Source: Burkholderia thailandensis E264 (GTDB taxonomy: Bacteria > Pseudomonadota > Gammaproteobacteria > Burkholderiales > Burkholderiaceae). From it: a stretch of DNA of 64,000 nt. The stretch lies in NCBI RefSeq assembly GCF_000012365.1, contig NC_007650.1, forward strand, positions 620,001 to 684,000. Direction: 5' to 3'. Shown one piece after another: positions 62,124 through 64,000 of the stretch (position 1 is the stretch's first letter; each line of letters starts with the position of its first letter). A program made the translations under genes and the position numbers. The notes under the pieces were generated by a model. That model was not told the DNA's origin, did no database searches, and saw nothing but the letters and a program-made list of their open reading frames with translations.

Positions 62124-62837
62124 TCACGCGCCGCGCATCGCGATCCACGCGCCCCAGAACAGGCTCGCAAAAAAACGCACCGGCTCACGGAACCCGGCGG
62201 CGCCGAGCAGTGCATGCACGGCGTCTTCGGACGCGGGCGGGTCCGCGCCGCGCAGAATCGTGGCGAGTTTCTGCGCGACTTCGTCAGGCGTCGCGCCGTG
62301 CATTCGCCAGCGTTGCGCCCACGCGCTCAGGAGCCGCGGATCTTCGGCATAGCGGCGATAGTTGCCCGCGACGATGAGCGGCGCGCCCGGCTTCAAACGG
62401 AGCGCGATCGAGCGGAGCAGCGCGGCCTTCGCGTCGTCGCCGGGCACGTGGTGCAGCACGCCGATCAGCGTCGCGCCGTCGAAGCTGGCGTCGGCGGGCA
62501 GGTCGTCGACGTAGCCGTGGTGCGTCGTCACGCGCGCGTCGAGACCGGCCGCGGCGACGTTCGCGCTCGCGAGGTCGAGCATCGGCCGCGACGGGTCGAC
62601 CGCGGTGAAGCGCCAGCCGGACTCGAGGCGGGCGAGCGTGACGATCTCGCGCGCGGTGCCGCCCGCACCCGCCGCGAGGATCTGCGCGGCACCCGCATCG
62701 GCGGAGACCGACGATGCGAGCATGCATGCGCAGAGATCGTGGCATGCGTCATAGCCCGCGAGCGCGATGCGGCTTTGTTCCGCGTATTCGGCGGCGCGCG
62801 ATGAATCGAACTTGGCGGTGCCGGATGGGGTGGACAT
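62124..62837 (-). CDS. class I SAM-dependent methyltransferase
   Basis: A 237-residue Rossmann methyltransferase. Motif I is diverged (QILAAGAGGTAREIVTLA), then FTAVDPSRPMLDLASANV (the acidic residue for the ribose), TLIGVLHHVPGDDAKAALLRSI and LKPGAPLIVAG, the typical order for Methyltransf_25-type enzymes. ATG 62837 follows aggagt. It is a single gene; the acceptor is unknown. Confidence 0.87.
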   Translation of the reverse strand: MSTPSGTAKFDSSRAAEYAEQSRIALAGYDACHDLCACMLASSVSADAGAAQILAAGAGGTAREIVTLARLESGWRFTAVDPSRPMLDLASANVAAAGLDARVTTHHGYVDDLPADASFDGATLIGVLHHVPGDDAKAALLRSIALRLKPGAPLIVAGNYRRYAEDPRLLSAWAQRWRMHGATPDEVAQKLATILRGADPPASEDAVHALLGAAGFREPVRFFASLFWGAWIAMRGA

Positions 62838-63110
62838 GGCGGTCGGACTCCTGATGATCCGCGCGCGGGGATCGTGCGCGAATCCGCAGCGTAAGCAGCG
62901 ATTCGGCTCGTAACAAGGCGAGTGGCGATCATGGTATTGCGGCTACCGGCCATTTCGGGGTCGCTTCACGTTTAAAACCTCCCGCCGAATCTCGCATCGG
63001 GGTGCGAATCGGCGCATACTGGGTGCCCTTTCTTCGTCGGACCACGCGCGTCACGCATGCGCGCCGCACACAGCGCTTCGCCATGCCTCTGAGCGCAGGA
63101 GGAGCGCATC

Positions 63111-64000
63111 ATGTCCGAATGTCCGCATGATCCATATGCGCAGCACCATTCGCATTGCCTGCCGTTCGGCGCTCAACCCTGCGGCGCCGCGGGCGCGACG
63201 ACACGCACTCACTTTCGCGTCTGGGCGCCCGCGCATCGGAGCGCGGTGCTCGCGCTCGAAACCGCGGGCGGCCCGCTCGAACTCCCGATGGCGCCCGCGG
63301 GCGACGGCTGGTTCGAGACGTTCGCCGATTGCGGCGCGCACGCGCGCTACCGGTATCGGCTCGACGATGCGCTGACGATTCCCGATCCCGCATCGCGCTC
63401 GCAGCCGGAAGGCGTCGACGGGCCGAGCGAAGTGGTCGATCCGCGCGCGTTCACGTGGCGCCACACGTTCTGGCGTGGCCGGCCGTGGGAGGAGATCGCG
63501 CTCTACGCGATCCAGCCGGGCGCGGCGGGCGGCTACGACGGCATTCGCGAACGCTTGCCGCAGCTTGCGCAACTCGGCGTCACCGCGCTCGAATTGCTCG
63601 CGGCGCCGCACGCGCGCGACGACAGCCTGCCGTTCGCGCCGATTGCCGCATACGGCGGCGCCGACGCGCTGAAGCGCCTGATCGACGATGCGCACGGCCT
63701 CGGCCTCGCGATGCTGCTCGATCTCGACTACGCGCGCTTCGGCTGCGGCAACGACGAGATGCGGCGTTACGCGCAACCGTTCTTCGACACCCGCGACGAT
63801 CCGCTACAGGCGCCGCCGCTCGCGCTCGATCATCCGCAGGTCTGCGATTTCTTCTGCGACAACGCGCTGTACTGGCTCGAGGAATATCGATGCGACGGAT
63901 TGCGGATTCGCGAAGCGGACCGCATCGACAGCGCGTGGCTGCGCGAGATCGCCGACCGGGTGCACGCGGCGATGCCGACCGACCGGATCGTGCACCTCGT
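63111..64000 (+). CDS. TreZ-like GH13 protein, 3' end cut by window, catalytic motifs altered
   Basis: First 296 residues of a malto-oligosyltrehalose-trehalohydrolase-type protein (CBM48 then GH13). Family features: HFRVWAPAHRSAVLALE, GDGWFETFADCGAHARYRY, IPDPASRSQPEGVDGPSEV, WRGRPWEEIALYAIQPG, AYGGADALKRLIDDAHGLGLAMLLD, FFCDNALYWLEEYRCDGLRI. However, the GH13 region I (usually YNHFG) reads YARFG, and the nucleophile region (usually LRLDAVHAI) reads LRIREADRI, so the catalytic Asp is absent. The region with the acid/base Glu is outside the window. The start ATG follows aggagg. Probably an inactive or altered paralogue. Confidence 0.82.
   Translation, partial: MSECPHDPYAQHHSHCLPFGAQPCGAAGATTRTHFRVWAPAHRSAVLALETAGGPLELPMAPAGDGWFETFADCGAHARYRYRLDDALTIPDPASRSQPEGVDGPSEVVDPRAFTWRHTFWRGRPWEEIALYAIQPGAAGGYDGIRERLPQLAQLGVTALELLAAPHARDDSLPFAPIAAYGGADALKRLIDDAHGLGLAMLLDLDYARFGCGNDEMRRYAQPFFDTRDDPLQAPPLALDHPQVCDFFCDNALYWLEEYRCDGLRIREADRIDSAWLREIADRVHAAMPTDRIVHL

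Overview
The window looks like a stretch of a Burkholderia genome, most likely the B. pseudomallei group (pseudomallei, mallei, thailandensis and relatives) and probably the second chromosome. The support is the very high GC content with strong GC3 bias and the gene order: an 11-gene cepacian-type exopolysaccharide locus (bceA to bceK), then an AraC regulator and a small FKBP prolyl isomerase. From memory, that order matches the BPSS1835-to-BPSS1823 region of B. pseudomallei K96243. The species itself cannot be decided from the sequence alone.

Layout. 1-6.0 kb: a metabolic run (APH-type phosphotransferase cut by the window edge, histidine phosphatase, two SDRs, a zinc-free MDR reductase) and an MFS exporter on the opposite strand. 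6.0-8.5 kb: a ZnuD-like TonB receptor; its intergenic region with the MFS gene carries two inverted copies of a 20-bp metal-regulator-like site. 8.6-14 kb: envelope and secreted functions (small exported protein, AI-2E/PerM permease, SYLF lipoprotein, DUF883, ExeM-type nuclease). 14.3-17.1 kb: an ECF42-type sigma factor operon with two YciI/DGPF proteins and an SRPBCC protein. 17.7-21.5 kb: a Tat-type amidase lipoprotein and the rubrerythrin/Fe-S/DUF3501 trio. 22.1-37.8 kb: a gene with an IS5-type N-terminus but no transposase core, then the bce locus with bceA divergent from bceB-K. 37.9-44.7 kb: AraC, FKBP, diiron-type hydrolase, Xre-RES toxin-antitoxin, metallophosphatase, DUF1345, and an SRPBCC/ArsR pair.

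45.7-56.6 kb is the most interesting part: a tightly coupled operon for an unknown small molecule. It encodes a stand-alone adenylation enzyme, a stand-alone carrier protein, a close relative of the SyrB2 non-heme iron halogenase (His-Gln-Ala in place of His-x-Asp), two type II thioesterases, an RraA-like lyase, a class IV aminotransferase, an acylating aldehyde dehydrogenase, a 4-hydroxy-2-oxovalerate-type aldolase, a cupin and a LysE exporter. A LuxR-type regulator is convergent with it. There is no condensation domain. My inference is that the locus makes and exports a small chlorinated, possibly 4-hydroxylated, non-protein amino acid. An IS5-family element sits exactly at the LuxR stop codon, between the two convergent units.

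57.6-64 kb: an AraC/LysE divergent pair, an orphan IS630-type helix-turn-helix protein, an FMN-dependent 2-hydroxy-acid dehydrogenase, a YbaK-type deacylase, a methyltransferase and the start of a TreZ-like protein that has lost conserved catalytic motifs. No rRNA, tRNA or CRISPR array was seen. Three short-unit tandem arrays (two of 7 bp, one of 8 bp) lie between genes.
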